A DNA stretch of 64,000 bases, taken from RGIG1681 sp045594425 (GTDB lineage: Bacteria; Bacillota; Clostridia; Christensenellales; UBA1242). Where the stretch lies: positions 1-64,000 of the forward strand of contig JAZNYK010000014.1 of the NCBI GenBank assembly GCA_045594425.1. The letters run 5' to 3'. Below, one piece after another: positions 50,734-61,100 of the stretch. The first letter of the stretch is position 1, and the number at the start of each line of letters is the position of its first letter. A program made the translations under genes and the position numbers. The notes below the pieces were generated by a model. The model saw only the letters and a program-made list of their open reading frames with translations, did no database searches and was not told the origin of the DNA.

Positions 50734-50763
50734 ATTATAATAATTTTATTTTTTTAATGTCAA
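50734..50763 (-). promoter_or_regulatory. Promoter of the two-gene membrane operon
   Basis: On the minus strand TTGACA (50758-50763), 18 bases, TATAAT (50734-50739). Confidence 0.7.
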
Positions 50764-50766
50764 ATG

Positions 50767-51687
50767 TTATCTTTGACTTTTTAATTTGTTTAGAACCGAT
50801 TTAAAGTAATCTGGAAGTTCACACTCAAAACTCATTCTTTTGCCTGTTGTTGGATGCGTTAATTCTAGTTTGTATGCGTGCAAAAGTTGCCCGTCTAATT
50901 TGAATTTTTGATTTTTGATTCCGTAAGCCTTATCACCAACAATCGGATGGCCTAAATGTTTTGAATGAACCCGAATTTGGTGTGTTCTGCCGGTTTCTAA
51001 AACAAATTCAACCAAACAGTTGCCACCATATCTTTCTTTTACAAAATAGTGCGTTATTGCCCATTTTCCAGATTCTGAAACCGCCATAGTTTTTCTGTCA
51101 TTTGGATTTCTTGCAATAAAAGTTTCAACTGTTCCTGTGTCTTGTTTTAAATTTCCTTCTAGCAAAGCCAAATAGTGCCTAAAGCATGAATGCTCTGCAA
51201 TTTGACCTGCAAGTGAGGCATGGGCAAAATCATTTTTTGCTACAACTAAAAGCCCAGACGTGTCTTTATCAATTCTATGCACAATGCCTGGTCTAATATT
51301 ATCCCCACTGTCGCTTAAATTTTCAAAATAATATAACAATGCATTAACAAGAGTGTGGTTATAAGCCCCTGGTGCTGGATGAACAACCATCCCTTGCGGT
51401 TTGTTTATGATTGCAAAATCATCATCTTCATAAACGATATCTAGAGGAATATTTTCAGCCTCTGCATTAATTTCAAGAACATCTTTTGAAAATGAAATTT
51501 TTATAACGTCACCATTTTTTATCAAAAATCCAGCCTTCTGTGATTTTCCATTAACAAGCACTTTGCCCGCAGAAATTTGAAGTTTTATTTGTGACCTTGT
51601 CCAGTCTGTTTCATTTGCAAGCAAAACATCTAATCTTGTTTTTTCTTCTAAATCCTCTGCAATAAATTCTGAGTTTAATTCAATCAT
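50767..51687 (-). CDS. rluD: RluD-type 23S rRNA pseudouridine synthase
   Basis: 306 residues. S4 domain (about 13-75), then VHRIDKDTSGLLVVAKN with the catalytic Asp and VLETGRTHQIRVH. It makes pseudouridines in helix 69 of 23S rRNA in E. coli. Its ATG overlaps the lspA stop by four bases (ATGA), the common lspA-rluD pair in Firmicutes. Confidence 0.92.
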   Translation of the reverse strand: MIELNSEFIAEDLEEKTRLDVLLANETDWTRSQIKLQISAGKVLVNGKSQKAGFLIKNGDVIKISFSKDVLEINAEAENIPLDIVYEDDDFAIINKPQGMVVHPAPGAYNHTLVNALLYYFENLSDSGDNIRPGIVHRIDKDTSGLLVVAKNDFAHASLAGQIAEHSCFRHYLALLEGNLKQDTGTVETFIARNPNDRKTMAVSESGKWAITHYFVKERYGGNCLVEFVLETGRTHQIRVHSKHLGHPIVGDKAYGIKNQKFKLDGQLLHAYKLELTHPTTGKRMSFECELPDYFKSVLNKLKSQR

Positions 51688-52163
51688 TTCTCTTCCTTTT
51701 GAGCCTCTGGTTTTTGAGGTTCATTTCTTTTGAACGATGAAATCAAAATGCATACACAAAGCATAATTGCACCAATTGTGATAGCCATGTCTGCAATATT
51801 AAAAATCGCAAAATTTATAAATTTCAAGTAAATAAAGTCCCTAACTCCGCCAAAAATCAACCTATCAAGCACATTTGATAATGTTCCACCCAACACTAAC
51901 CCCACGCTAACTTTTTCAAGTTTCATGGTAAAAAACTTCTTTGAAACAATAATCCAAACAAACAGTGCTGAAGCAACTAATGATGTTATTATAAACACCA
52001 CACTCATTCCTTCAAACATACTAAAGGCAACACCCGTGTTTAATGAACTTTCAAACCACAACAAATTGCCAACAATTGACCTTGCGGGAGTTCCATAAAT
52101 CAAAAATTTTGTAAGTTGGTCAAGTGCAATTATAACCGCCGATAAAATAAATCCTATAATCAT
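51684..52163 (-). CDS. lspA: Lipoprotein signal peptidase LspA
   Basis: 159 residues, four membrane segments. The catalytic Asp motifs are GGTLSNVLDRL and FNIADMAI. It cleaves the signal peptides of prolipoproteins such as the 8774 gene product. The C-terminus has a short Glu/Lys-rich tail. Coupled to rluD. Its promoter appears to overlap the terminator of the giant-protein operon upstream. Confidence 0.96.
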   Translation of the reverse strand: MIIGFILSAVIIALDQLTKFLIYGTPARSIVGNLLWFESSLNTGVAFSMFEGMSVVFIITSLVASALFVWIIVSKKFFTMKLEKVSVGLVLGGTLSNVLDRLIFGGVRDFIYLKFINFAIFNIADMAITIGAIMLCVCILISSFKRNEPQKPEAQKEEK

Positions 52164-52178
52164 AATAACTCCAACTAA

Positions 52179-52207
52179 ATTTTAACATACACTAAAAAAA
52201 AAGACAA
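52179..52207 (-). promoter_or_regulatory. Promoter of lspA-rluD overlapping the upstream terminator
   Basis: On the minus strand TTGTCT (52202-52207), 17 bases, TAAAAT (52179-52184) with TG one base upstream (extended -10). The -35 lies in the 3' arm of the terminator hairpin at 52201-52222. Confidence 0.5.
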
Positions 52208-52222
52208 GGCGAACCTTGTCTT
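52192..52222 (-). terminator. Terminator of the giant membrane-protein operon
   Basis: AAGACAAGG (52201-52209) and CCTTGTCTT (52214-52222) with a four-base loop and T8 on the minus strand. Confidence 0.9.
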
Positions 52223-52249
52223 ATTTTTACTTTTGTTTTAGCATAAAGG

Positions 52250-55084
52250 CTAATCTTTCTTATCCCCGCCACCTTTTGGCTTATCTTCTTTTTTCTTGTC
52301 ATCCTTCTTATCGTCTTTTTTATCATCTTTCTTTTTATCGTCTTTTTTGTCGTCTCCGCCTTTCTTGTCATCACCTTTGCCATCTCCGCCTTTTGGTGCT
52401 TCCTTTGAACTATCGGCTGCGTCACCTTTGTCTCCACCGCCGCCTTTATCTCCGCCACCTTTTCCAAGGGCATCGTTTTGAGCAGCGTTAAGGTCAGCCA
52501 TTGCTTGTTCTGCACCAGCAGCATCGGTGTCAGGGTCTGCTAAAGCAGCCTGCGTGTCTCCTTTTTGGGCTTGAGCCGCCTTCATTTTACCTTTTTGTTT
52601 AGCATCATTGATAATGGCACTTCCAGGGGCGTTTTGTTTAACCTTTTTGGCTAGTGCTGTTTTTGCAGGTTTTGTTAACATTCCAACAATGCCAGTCAAT
52701 GCACCAGTCACGGTGCTAACAGCAGTTGCAACTGTCATTCCGGCTTTTTGAACTGAACCAAGCAACATACCGCCTGGGTTTTCATTATACAAACTATCTT
52801 GTCCGCCTGGGTTAACAATATTCATAATTGTTTGATAAATACCATCACCCTTCTCGGCTCCTTCGAGCATTGAGAATGCAACAAGTTCTAACAAAATTGC
52901 GAATAATAAGTTTAAGATGTTTGTTTGAGCATTAATTGAAATGCCTACTGCTGAAAAGATTCTTGAGAATCTTGCAACAGAAACATTTAATGCCAAATCT
53001 TGAGGAGTAAAGAATTTTATCGTGCTAATTATTGGGAATAACATCAGCACAAAGTTGAAACCTAAAAGTAAACCATAGGTTATTAAAAGTTTTTGCATAA
53101 ACTGCCTATTCCAGTTTTGATATGCCTTTCCTTTATCTATCGGCATTGTTGCCAATGTGGCAGGATATGAAATTATGATTAAAAGCAAATCATAGGCACG
53201 TTTAACAAGTGCAAACACAGACAAGAAACATATCTTGCCAAACAAATATGCACCTGCAACTAAAACCAAATAATTGATTTTTACAGGGTTATAAAGTGTG
53301 TATAGTTTAAGACCATACATATTTCCTGAAATTTGAGCCGTTAAACCATCCGAGAACATATACCCTATATGAAGTTCACCGTTTGCCAATTTTCCTGACT
53401 GAACAGCAATCTTGCTATAAGATATCATAACCTCTTCAGTATTAAGATTTAAAAACGGTAACCATTTTGCTGGGTTAAACAAATCTTTAAAGAAGTTTAC
53501 AATTCTTTCAAAAAAGCCTCCTTCTTCCTCTTCTTGTTCATATCCAGAACTAATGATATTTCCATGTTCTCCAATAGTAACTTGTTTTAGGTCATTTCTA
53601 TAAAACAATACTTCTGAAGCATCATCTGATTGTTTTATTGCAGTTGGATAACCACTTGCATTAAATATACCTTTTGCAGGAATAATTTTGTTTCTTTCAA
53701 CATATTCACTTTCAAAATCTTTTCCAGTATCTGAAGTGTAGCCTCTTGATAATGGAATATAATATGAATATGTAACACCATCAACTTCAACGGTTGTTTC
53801 GGCAGCCATAATATAAACCGCGCCCTCAATTTCATCAGTCATACGTCTTACGTGGTTATATTGAATCTGCCTTCTTCCAATTGGTTCACCTTCTTCATTT
53901 GCTGAAAAATAAGTATTTGTCCAGCGAATAACATCCCAACTTCCACCTCTAAATACTGGCAATTGAGCGTTTAATGAAGGGTCTGAAACTGGAGTGTTGA
54001 GATTGCTTTGACTATAAAACTCAATTCCGTATTCAGTTACAATGTCTTGGAAAATTTGTTCATTTACACTTGCTGGCAATCTTCTAATTGAAGTTAAAAC
54101 TTCTTCAATAGTTTTCATATATAAAAATGCTGAAGAAGTTACCGCATAATTCAAAACATCCGCCATTACAAAGTATTCTTCACTATATGCTCTAATACGT
54201 TTGTATTGTGAAAGTGATGTTCTTGTTGTGCTGGTGTCATACACTTTATAATATGATTCCATCTCATCAACACTTGAATCTAATGTTGCAAAAGAGTCAA
54301 ATGCTTTATCGTTAAATAAAAGGTGTGTTGCATAAATCGCATTGTTTGTAGACACCAAATATTCCTGCATTTTTGATGTGCTTCCGTGTTGTTGATAATA
54401 ACTAATAATTTCCTCTTGTTCAGTGAAATCATAGGTTATTGGAATTCTCATTCCACCCATCGCATAGTTTCTGTATCTATTTGATGAATCAGATGCAACC
54501 GAAAACAATTGTGTGCTTAACGACACTGCTCCAGAAACATTTGTTGCATTATAAAGTGACTTTAACAAAAGATTTGAAGCAACAATACCAATAATTGCAA
54601 TTATTGGTGTTAAAAACATAAACAAAATTGCTTTAAACCCAGCAGTCACTGACTCATGAATGCTTGCAGCCTTGCCTGATTTTAATGATTCATATTGACT
54701 TTTTATAATTGCGGCAATTGTGAACACTATTATAAGTATTAACGAAATGCCAAGCAATGAACGAATTATTTGAGATATCATGTCACTATTTGAAAGCAAA
54801 AAGTTGAACACAATATCTGAATCTTTTGACATTAGCGAACTCAATGAAGATGTGTCCATGTTCATGCCCGCTAATTGTTGAATATAAAAGAATAATATAT
54901 CTACAAAATATAATATCCATTTTGAAACGGCATATAAAACTTCACCAATAAAACTGAACACTTTGGTTGCAAAGTTCATTATTGAAAAGCCTATATCACC
55001 AATCCAACTCGCAACAAAAGAAACAGATGAAAATAGTTTCATCAAAATGTTCGGCATGCTAATTAGCATATTTATTATTCCCAT
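52250..55084 (-). CDS. VirB6/TrbL-like large membrane protein with charged C-terminal tail
   Basis: 944 residues. N-terminal amphipathic and membrane segments (about 12-70, 109-128, 147-176) precede a predicted extracellular domain of about 420 residues. Next come membrane segments at about 602-625, 630-645, 664-690 and 735-750. Between the last groups is SYPATLATMPIDKGKAYQNW, the loop pattern (P-x-A-x-M-P-x-D-x-G-x3-x-W) I associate with VirB6/TrbL-like proteins of Gram-positive conjugative elements. The tail (about 755-944) is hydrophilic and ends in Lys-Asp repeats. It lies 58 bases after the giant gene, shares its AKGI-x-x-A-x-G-x-PTAIK module near residues 465-485, and is followed by a terminator. 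No partner ATPase is in the window. Confidence 0.6.
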   Translation of the reverse strand: MGIINMLISMPNILMKLFSSVSFVASWIGDIGFSIMNFATKVFSFIGEVLYAVSKWILYFVDILFFYIQQLAGMNMDTSSLSSLMSKDSDIVFNFLLSNSDMISQIIRSLLGISLILIIVFTIAAIIKSQYESLKSGKAASIHESVTAGFKAILFMFLTPIIAIIGIVASNLLLKSLYNATNVSGAVSLSTQLFSVASDSSNRYRNYAMGGMRIPITYDFTEQEEIISYYQQHGSTSKMQEYLVSTNNAIYATHLLFNDKAFDSFATLDSSVDEMESYYKVYDTSTTRTSLSQYKRIRAYSEEYFVMADVLNYAVTSSAFLYMKTIEEVLTSIRRLPASVNEQIFQDIVTEYGIEFYSQSNLNTPVSDPSLNAQLPVFRGGSWDVIRWTNTYFSANEEGEPIGRRQIQYNHVRRMTDEIEGAVYIMAAETTVEVDGVTYSYYIPLSRGYTSDTGKDFESEYVERNKIIPAKGIFNASGYPTAIKQSDDASEVLFYRNDLKQVTIGEHGNIISSGYEQEEEEGGFFERIVNFFKDLFNPAKWLPFLNLNTEEVMISYSKIAVQSGKLANGELHIGYMFSDGLTAQISGNMYGLKLYTLYNPVKINYLVLVAGAYLFGKICFLSVFALVKRAYDLLLIIISYPATLATMPIDKGKAYQNWNRQFMQKLLITYGLLLGFNFVLMLFPIISTIKFFTPQDLALNVSVARFSRIFSAVGISINAQTNILNLLFAILLELVAFSMLEGAEKGDGIYQTIMNIVNPGGQDSLYNENPGGMLLGSVQKAGMTVATAVSTVTGALTGIVGMLTKPAKTALAKKVKQNAPGSAIINDAKQKGKMKAAQAQKGDTQAALADPDTDAAGAEQAMADLNAAQNDALGKGGGDKGGGGDKGDAADSSKEAPKGGDGKGDDKKGGDDKKDDKKKDDKKDDKKDDKKKEDKPKGGGDKKD

Positions 55085-55142
55085 CTGTTTTCTCCTTTAA
55101 TTGCGTGTATTTTTTGTTTTTCTTTTGTTTTGCTAAACAAAA

Positions 55143-58100
55143 CTAATCATCTCCACCATCATCTTTTGGTGGTTTTTCTGGTTTTGGAGGTTCTTTTTCC
55201 TGCTTTTCATCATCGCCATCATCATCTTCTCTAGCCTTGCCTTTCTTTCCTCCGCCTTTTCCACCTTTCTTTGGTGGGTCTGCTTGGCCTTTTTTGAATG
55301 ATTCTCCAATTCCAGGAATTTTTCCATCAGATTGACCATTTTTGAACGATTCTCCAATTCCTGGAATATTTTCATCATTTTCAAATGGTTTCTTTTGTCC
55401 AAAGCCACCCATGTTTTCAGACATGAATTGATTTGCTGATTTAATTTTGTCGTCTTGCTCTTTTTGATGCATTGCATTTTCATTTTCAGCAAATTGTTGT
55501 GCAGCCATATCCGCTTTTGACTTATCTACACCCTTATCCTGTGCTTGTTGAGACATTTCTGCTGCTTGCCGTTTTGCACTAGCACGTTTAGCATTGCCTC
55601 GCATCTTATCAAACATTGCACTGCCTGGAAGCAGGTTCTTTGCACCTTTACCAATTGCATTAAGGGCGCCTAAACCAGTTTTTCCTGATATCAAGCCACC
55701 AACTTTTCCAGGTGCTTTTTTGATACCTTCAAAGATGCCTTTAACTGATTCAAGAACTTCTTTTTCACCTTTACCAACTGCAGGAGCAAATGGGTTTCTA
55801 ACTTGTTCATTTGTAACAAGTCTAGTCATTAATGATGCACCGCTCTTTACGACAGAAGCCGCTGAAAGAACAAACACATATCTCAAAACACTTTCAAGAA
55901 GTGGTTTCTTGATAAAGTTCAAACCACCAATTCTTGTGATTTTTGCCATTGTTTCATCTGAAACATATTCAATTTGAAGTGCTGTTTGTGACAAAATGTA
56001 ATAAACATTAAATGCTATAACATATCCAAATGCAGCCATCAATGTTTTTGATACCATTCTCTTCCACTCTGTGAATGCTTTTGCACCCATAGATTTCTTG
56101 TCATCATCTTGTGTTGAAAGTGAATTCATTGAAATTACAAGAGGTCCAAGAAGTGTTAAGAAGATTAAATCAAGAACTCTTCTAAATGCTGCAAGTGAAG
56201 CATTTAACAAAATTGGGAACATCGTTGTGAATCCCATGATGATGAAAATGTATGTTTGTCCACCCATATAGAAGTGTGATGAGAAATCATCCAAAACATT
56301 AATTCCACCAAATTCATCAACTGCAGGAAGAACATATTCTGTTTCATCTTGCAAGTAATAAACATCCACATCAGAACTTACGAAGGTTTTAAGATCGTAA
56401 CTTCCCATAAACATTGTCTTTTTGTTTTCGCCACTAACTTTTTCATGTGAACTTGAATGAACAAAGTCTGTATAACCAACCGTGTTAACCGATGAAACAG
56501 ATGCTGTAGCAGCAACAGCGTCTTCAGTTACACTTGAAGCCGCTGTGATATCAGTTCTATAGTAACTAACATCTCCATCCAAGGTTTTTATCGCTGTTGG
56601 CCAACCATCAGCAGAAACAATACCCTTTGCAACAACAGGATAAACATTGCATACTGTTGTTCCACCGCTTCCATCTGACTGCAAAACTTTACTTGTGTAA
56701 TATGCTGAAGAGATGTCTATGTGATATCTTGCAAGATACTTTCTATAGTCTGTATCATCTGCAAAATCATCTATCTTCGCATCGTTACCCCTAGCCAAAA
56801 CTGGTATAAACTTTCCGGTTTCTAGGTCTAATGTGCAAACAACAAACACATCACCTAAAGCCTCATCATATCTACCATTTCTGTCATATAACGAATCATA
56901 CTCAAGATTAACAATTTCTTCGATTGGTCTGTTAGCAACACCAGCAAGTCTTAAAATTGTATTTTTAGTTGTGTCGTCTATATCAAACTCACCATAAACA
57001 TATGTTGTGCTTGAACGCTTGATATATAAAAGTGCTCCATCTCTTGCCTTTTGTTCTGCACTAGCAGCGGCATCAGCCTCATAAACATCAAGTTCAATAG
57101 GCTTTAATTGTGTTCCAACGCTATCAGAAAGAGTTATACCACTCATTTCAAAGTCTAATGCGCAGAAATCAAATTGTGCTGAAATTAAGTTAAATAACTC
57201 AATATATCTATCTGCGTTTTCCGCACCAGTTTCTGATGGGTTTTGTTCATAGTCAACAATTTTTTCCATCAATAATAATTTCAATTCTTTAAATGTAATG
57301 TCGTCAAGAGTAAATGATTTTTCAACGGTTTCATCTTCCGCTTGTTCTTCACTTACAATTAAGTATGAAATTACATTAGTGAATGCTTGATGGATTCTTT
57401 CATTTGGATCTACTTCACCATCATCGTTTGTGTCAATTTCGTTGTTAACATCGTCTTCTAATGCCACGTCATCTCTGTAATATCCTGATGTATAGTCTGA
57501 CCCTTGAATATATATCAAATAGTCGAGAACTGCGTTATATTTTTCTGACTCTGTAAGGCTTGGACCAGTTCCATCAAGATATTTTGCAAGACTTAACATA
57601 TTTGCATAGTTAATTCTGCCAGAAATATTTGAATCGTTTAATCCAAGTATTGACAATTGGTTATATGTATCACCAAATATTAATCTAACAAATGTATCGG
57701 CGCTTATGCCTTTTTCTGTTATCAAATGCTGCAATATCAAGTATTCTGGAGTGGTTTTCATTATCATTTGACCACCTGCTCCATAACTTCCTATAACTTC
57801 ACCATAAATATAATCATCAAGTTTTACACCATCCATTGTGTTTGCAGCAACATCAGGAAGATTGGTCATAAAGTAAAGTCTTGATGTATAATTTGCAAGT
57901 TCGCCAGCAAAGTCACGAAGTTGTGTCCACATACCAAGTTTTGTTTTGATGCTATTTGTTTTAGAATCAAAAACTTTTGTTTGTGAAATCGCACCCTCAT
58001 ATTCATAACTTGTGTATGTTGGTTCAACACCAAATTGTTCAAGGTATGCACCACCATAAACATATTCTGCAAGTCTTGAAGCAGATAAGTATGAATTGAA

Positions 58101-61100
58101 TGTGTATTCTCTGTTTTCAATATTATAGTCATAACCTGTTGAAACATAGTTTTGACCATATTGTCCAAGAGTGAATGTTATTGATGCTTTTTCAATTTTA
58201 TCAACAATCTTTTGCGCATCAATATAGTTAGACATAGACAAATAAAGTTCGTCTAATTTTTCCAAAATATCTTCATAAACAGATGTGATGTAAGAATCTC
58301 TGGTTGAAGTTCCGAATAAATCGTCAAATTCTTCCAAAATGCTTTCCCACAAGCCATCATACATGAATTTTCTAGAACCTTTTTCAGTTCTTGTGTTACT
58401 TGGGTTTCCATCTGTTCCAATTGCTATAATAGCACCAACTTCATCAATAACATTTTGGAGTCCTCCAAATGCTTCTTGAATATATTCCCAAGACTCTGCA
58501 TCTCCTGCTTCAGATTTTTCCAAGAAGTTCTTCCAACCCCTTGCGCTATATTTTGAAATCTTTGCAAGGTCTTGGAAAACTGTTGAACCAAGAGCGTGTT
58601 TCAAATATCCAAATTCTGAGCCTCTTTCATAACTATTTGTAATTGGAATTTTGTTTATGTTAGTGAATATTTCACCAAATAAACCATCTGTTGTTAAGTC
58701 TTTAATTTGACTTATAATTGATTCTCTTTCTTGCTCAACAACGCTAACATAACTTTCATAGTTTGCTAAGAATGTTGGAGCATCAACTATTGAAACATCA
58801 TCCATGATTTCCCATCTCTCAATAGTTCCTTCCATATAATCTTTATATATATTGAGGTAGAATGGAATAACTCTGTTTCCAAAGTAATCAAGTGGACATT
58901 CATAATAAATAGCCCAATATGTTTCAACCATAAAGCAATAAATTGGTGAATTATCATCAATTTTGCCATCTTTTGAATAAACACCCATATAATGTTGGTT
59001 AAGTTTATTTAAAAGAGATTTAAATAATGAATAATAGCCATCTTCTGTGCTGGTTTGGCTATCAAAACCAGCCTTGATAACATTTTCATCAGTAACACCA
59101 TTTTCTTCTTGGAAGAATTTGTAAACATTATACATATTAAATGTATACATTGGTGTTCCACCAGAAAGTTTGTTTTCATATTTAACAAGTTCATAGAATG
59201 TTGAATATTTAAATGCTTCAACCAATTCACCATCAATACCAACCATGTCATTTACATAAGCATAATAGTTTCCATAGTCACCAGATGCAAGTGCAAGTGA
59301 TTCATAAATTGTGTATTGAGCGTAAACTCTCGTTGCAATTGTATAAAGATATTCACCAAAGTCTGATGAAAGTATTGTTGTTGCAAGGAACGATTTGTAA
59401 ACACACATTACAAAGTTGTCAACCTCTCCATCAACAATATTAATTGCATTTTCATACGCAATATCATCAAGAACTGCAGCAAAACTTGTGTTAAATAGTT
59501 GAACAAAAACTTCTGCTTGAAGTGAAAGTGTTCTATACTCTTCTTCACCTAAAAGTGAAAGCATTAACGATTTTAAAACATCTTCATCAAACAATGATGT
59601 GTATTCATAATCTGCATAACCTGAATGGTCTCTATTTGCGACTGATAGGAAAAATTCTGAAAGAACCAAACCCGCAGCAGTTGTATTTGAAGAGTTTCCG
59701 CTAGATTCATACAAACCATTTGTGTATGCTGAAGTATACTCACCAAGAGTATCAAGCCAACCATCTGTTGCAATCAATGTGTTCCAGTTCAAGTCTGGAT
59801 ACAATACTTGCATATCATTCATGAGTTTTTGTGGCCAACTCACTTCTCTAACAAGATTGCTTATAACACCTGTTGGATAAGCGGTCAATGAAATTTGATA
59901 TGCTGATTTTGTGTTGTAGTAAATTGATTTATAATATCTCATTGTTTCATCGGTTCTTGAAACATAAGATACAGTGTCTGCAGATTCACCAAGTGTTCTG
60001 AACACGTGTGATGCTTTGCTGATTGCAAAATCAATTTCTTCAATCATTACCTTAAAGTCATATGCACCAACAGAACCTTTTGTAACAACTTCACCAACAG
60101 TTACGGTGCCGTTGCTATAGTTGTTAACTTTGCAACTGTCACTAACTTCATATTCTGATTGTTTTTTAAGAGTATCGTTATATTGATTTAAATAAGTATA
60201 GAAATATTGTTTAATTAAAGTATCTGTTAAACCCTTGCCAATTTGAGCATTAGAAAGCATCAAGATATATTCTGCCAAATCAATGCTGTCTTCATCAGTG
60301 GCACCAGATGTAACATAATTTTGTGAAATTGTCTTCAACTCAATAAGCAATTCATTATCTTTTTTAGACGTTGACAAATGAGTTTTTAGATATTCACCAA
60401 AACTTCCGGCTTCAATTGGTGCTGAATTAAGAGTGTTTTTTAATAATGAAGCAAGCGAACCAGTTAGCCCTTCGCCTTCTAACGCTGTCACTAAATGACT
60501 TACAAAATTAATTAAACCAGGGTCTTTTTCAGTAACATAACTTGTTAAGTTATAATAGTTTCCGTTGAGTGCCAAAATTCTGTTGTTTCCATCAGATGTA
60601 TATAATGACACATAATTATCAGCAGATTTGAGTTCTTCATAAGATAAGTTATAGAACAAGTTTGCATTTGCACTTGTATCACCAAAACTTAATGAAGATG
60701 AACCTCTTGAATATTCATATAAAACAATATAATCAAGAAGTGTCCATGTGTTAGGACTTTCAATATCAAATCCCGCAGGAAGTTTTAAGTTGATTGTTCC
60801 ATAAATGTCCGCTCTATTATCAGCAATATCAAGGATAAGTGATTGAGGGATATTTTCTGAAAGTAAGAATTTATTAAATTCTTCAAAATTTGATTGTAAG
60901 AAATAATAGTTTTTATAAGTAAAATCAACAACAGGTTCTTCTGGAGTAACCGTGTAATAGAATTGTCCATCGTTTGGAGATTTTAATCCAGTGTCACTTA
61001 ATTCAAGTGAAATTCTGTTTGTTTCAACAACTTGAGCAGATGCCATCTTGTTTGAATAAAGATTCATAAAGATTTCATAATCTAAATATGTTGATACTTC

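Noticed and set aside
52250..52400. Lys-Asp-rich tail as a sequencing or frameshift artefact
   Set aside because: The frame stays open to a stop codon 28 bases before the terminator, the codons vary between repeats, and the paralogue has a similar charged tail.
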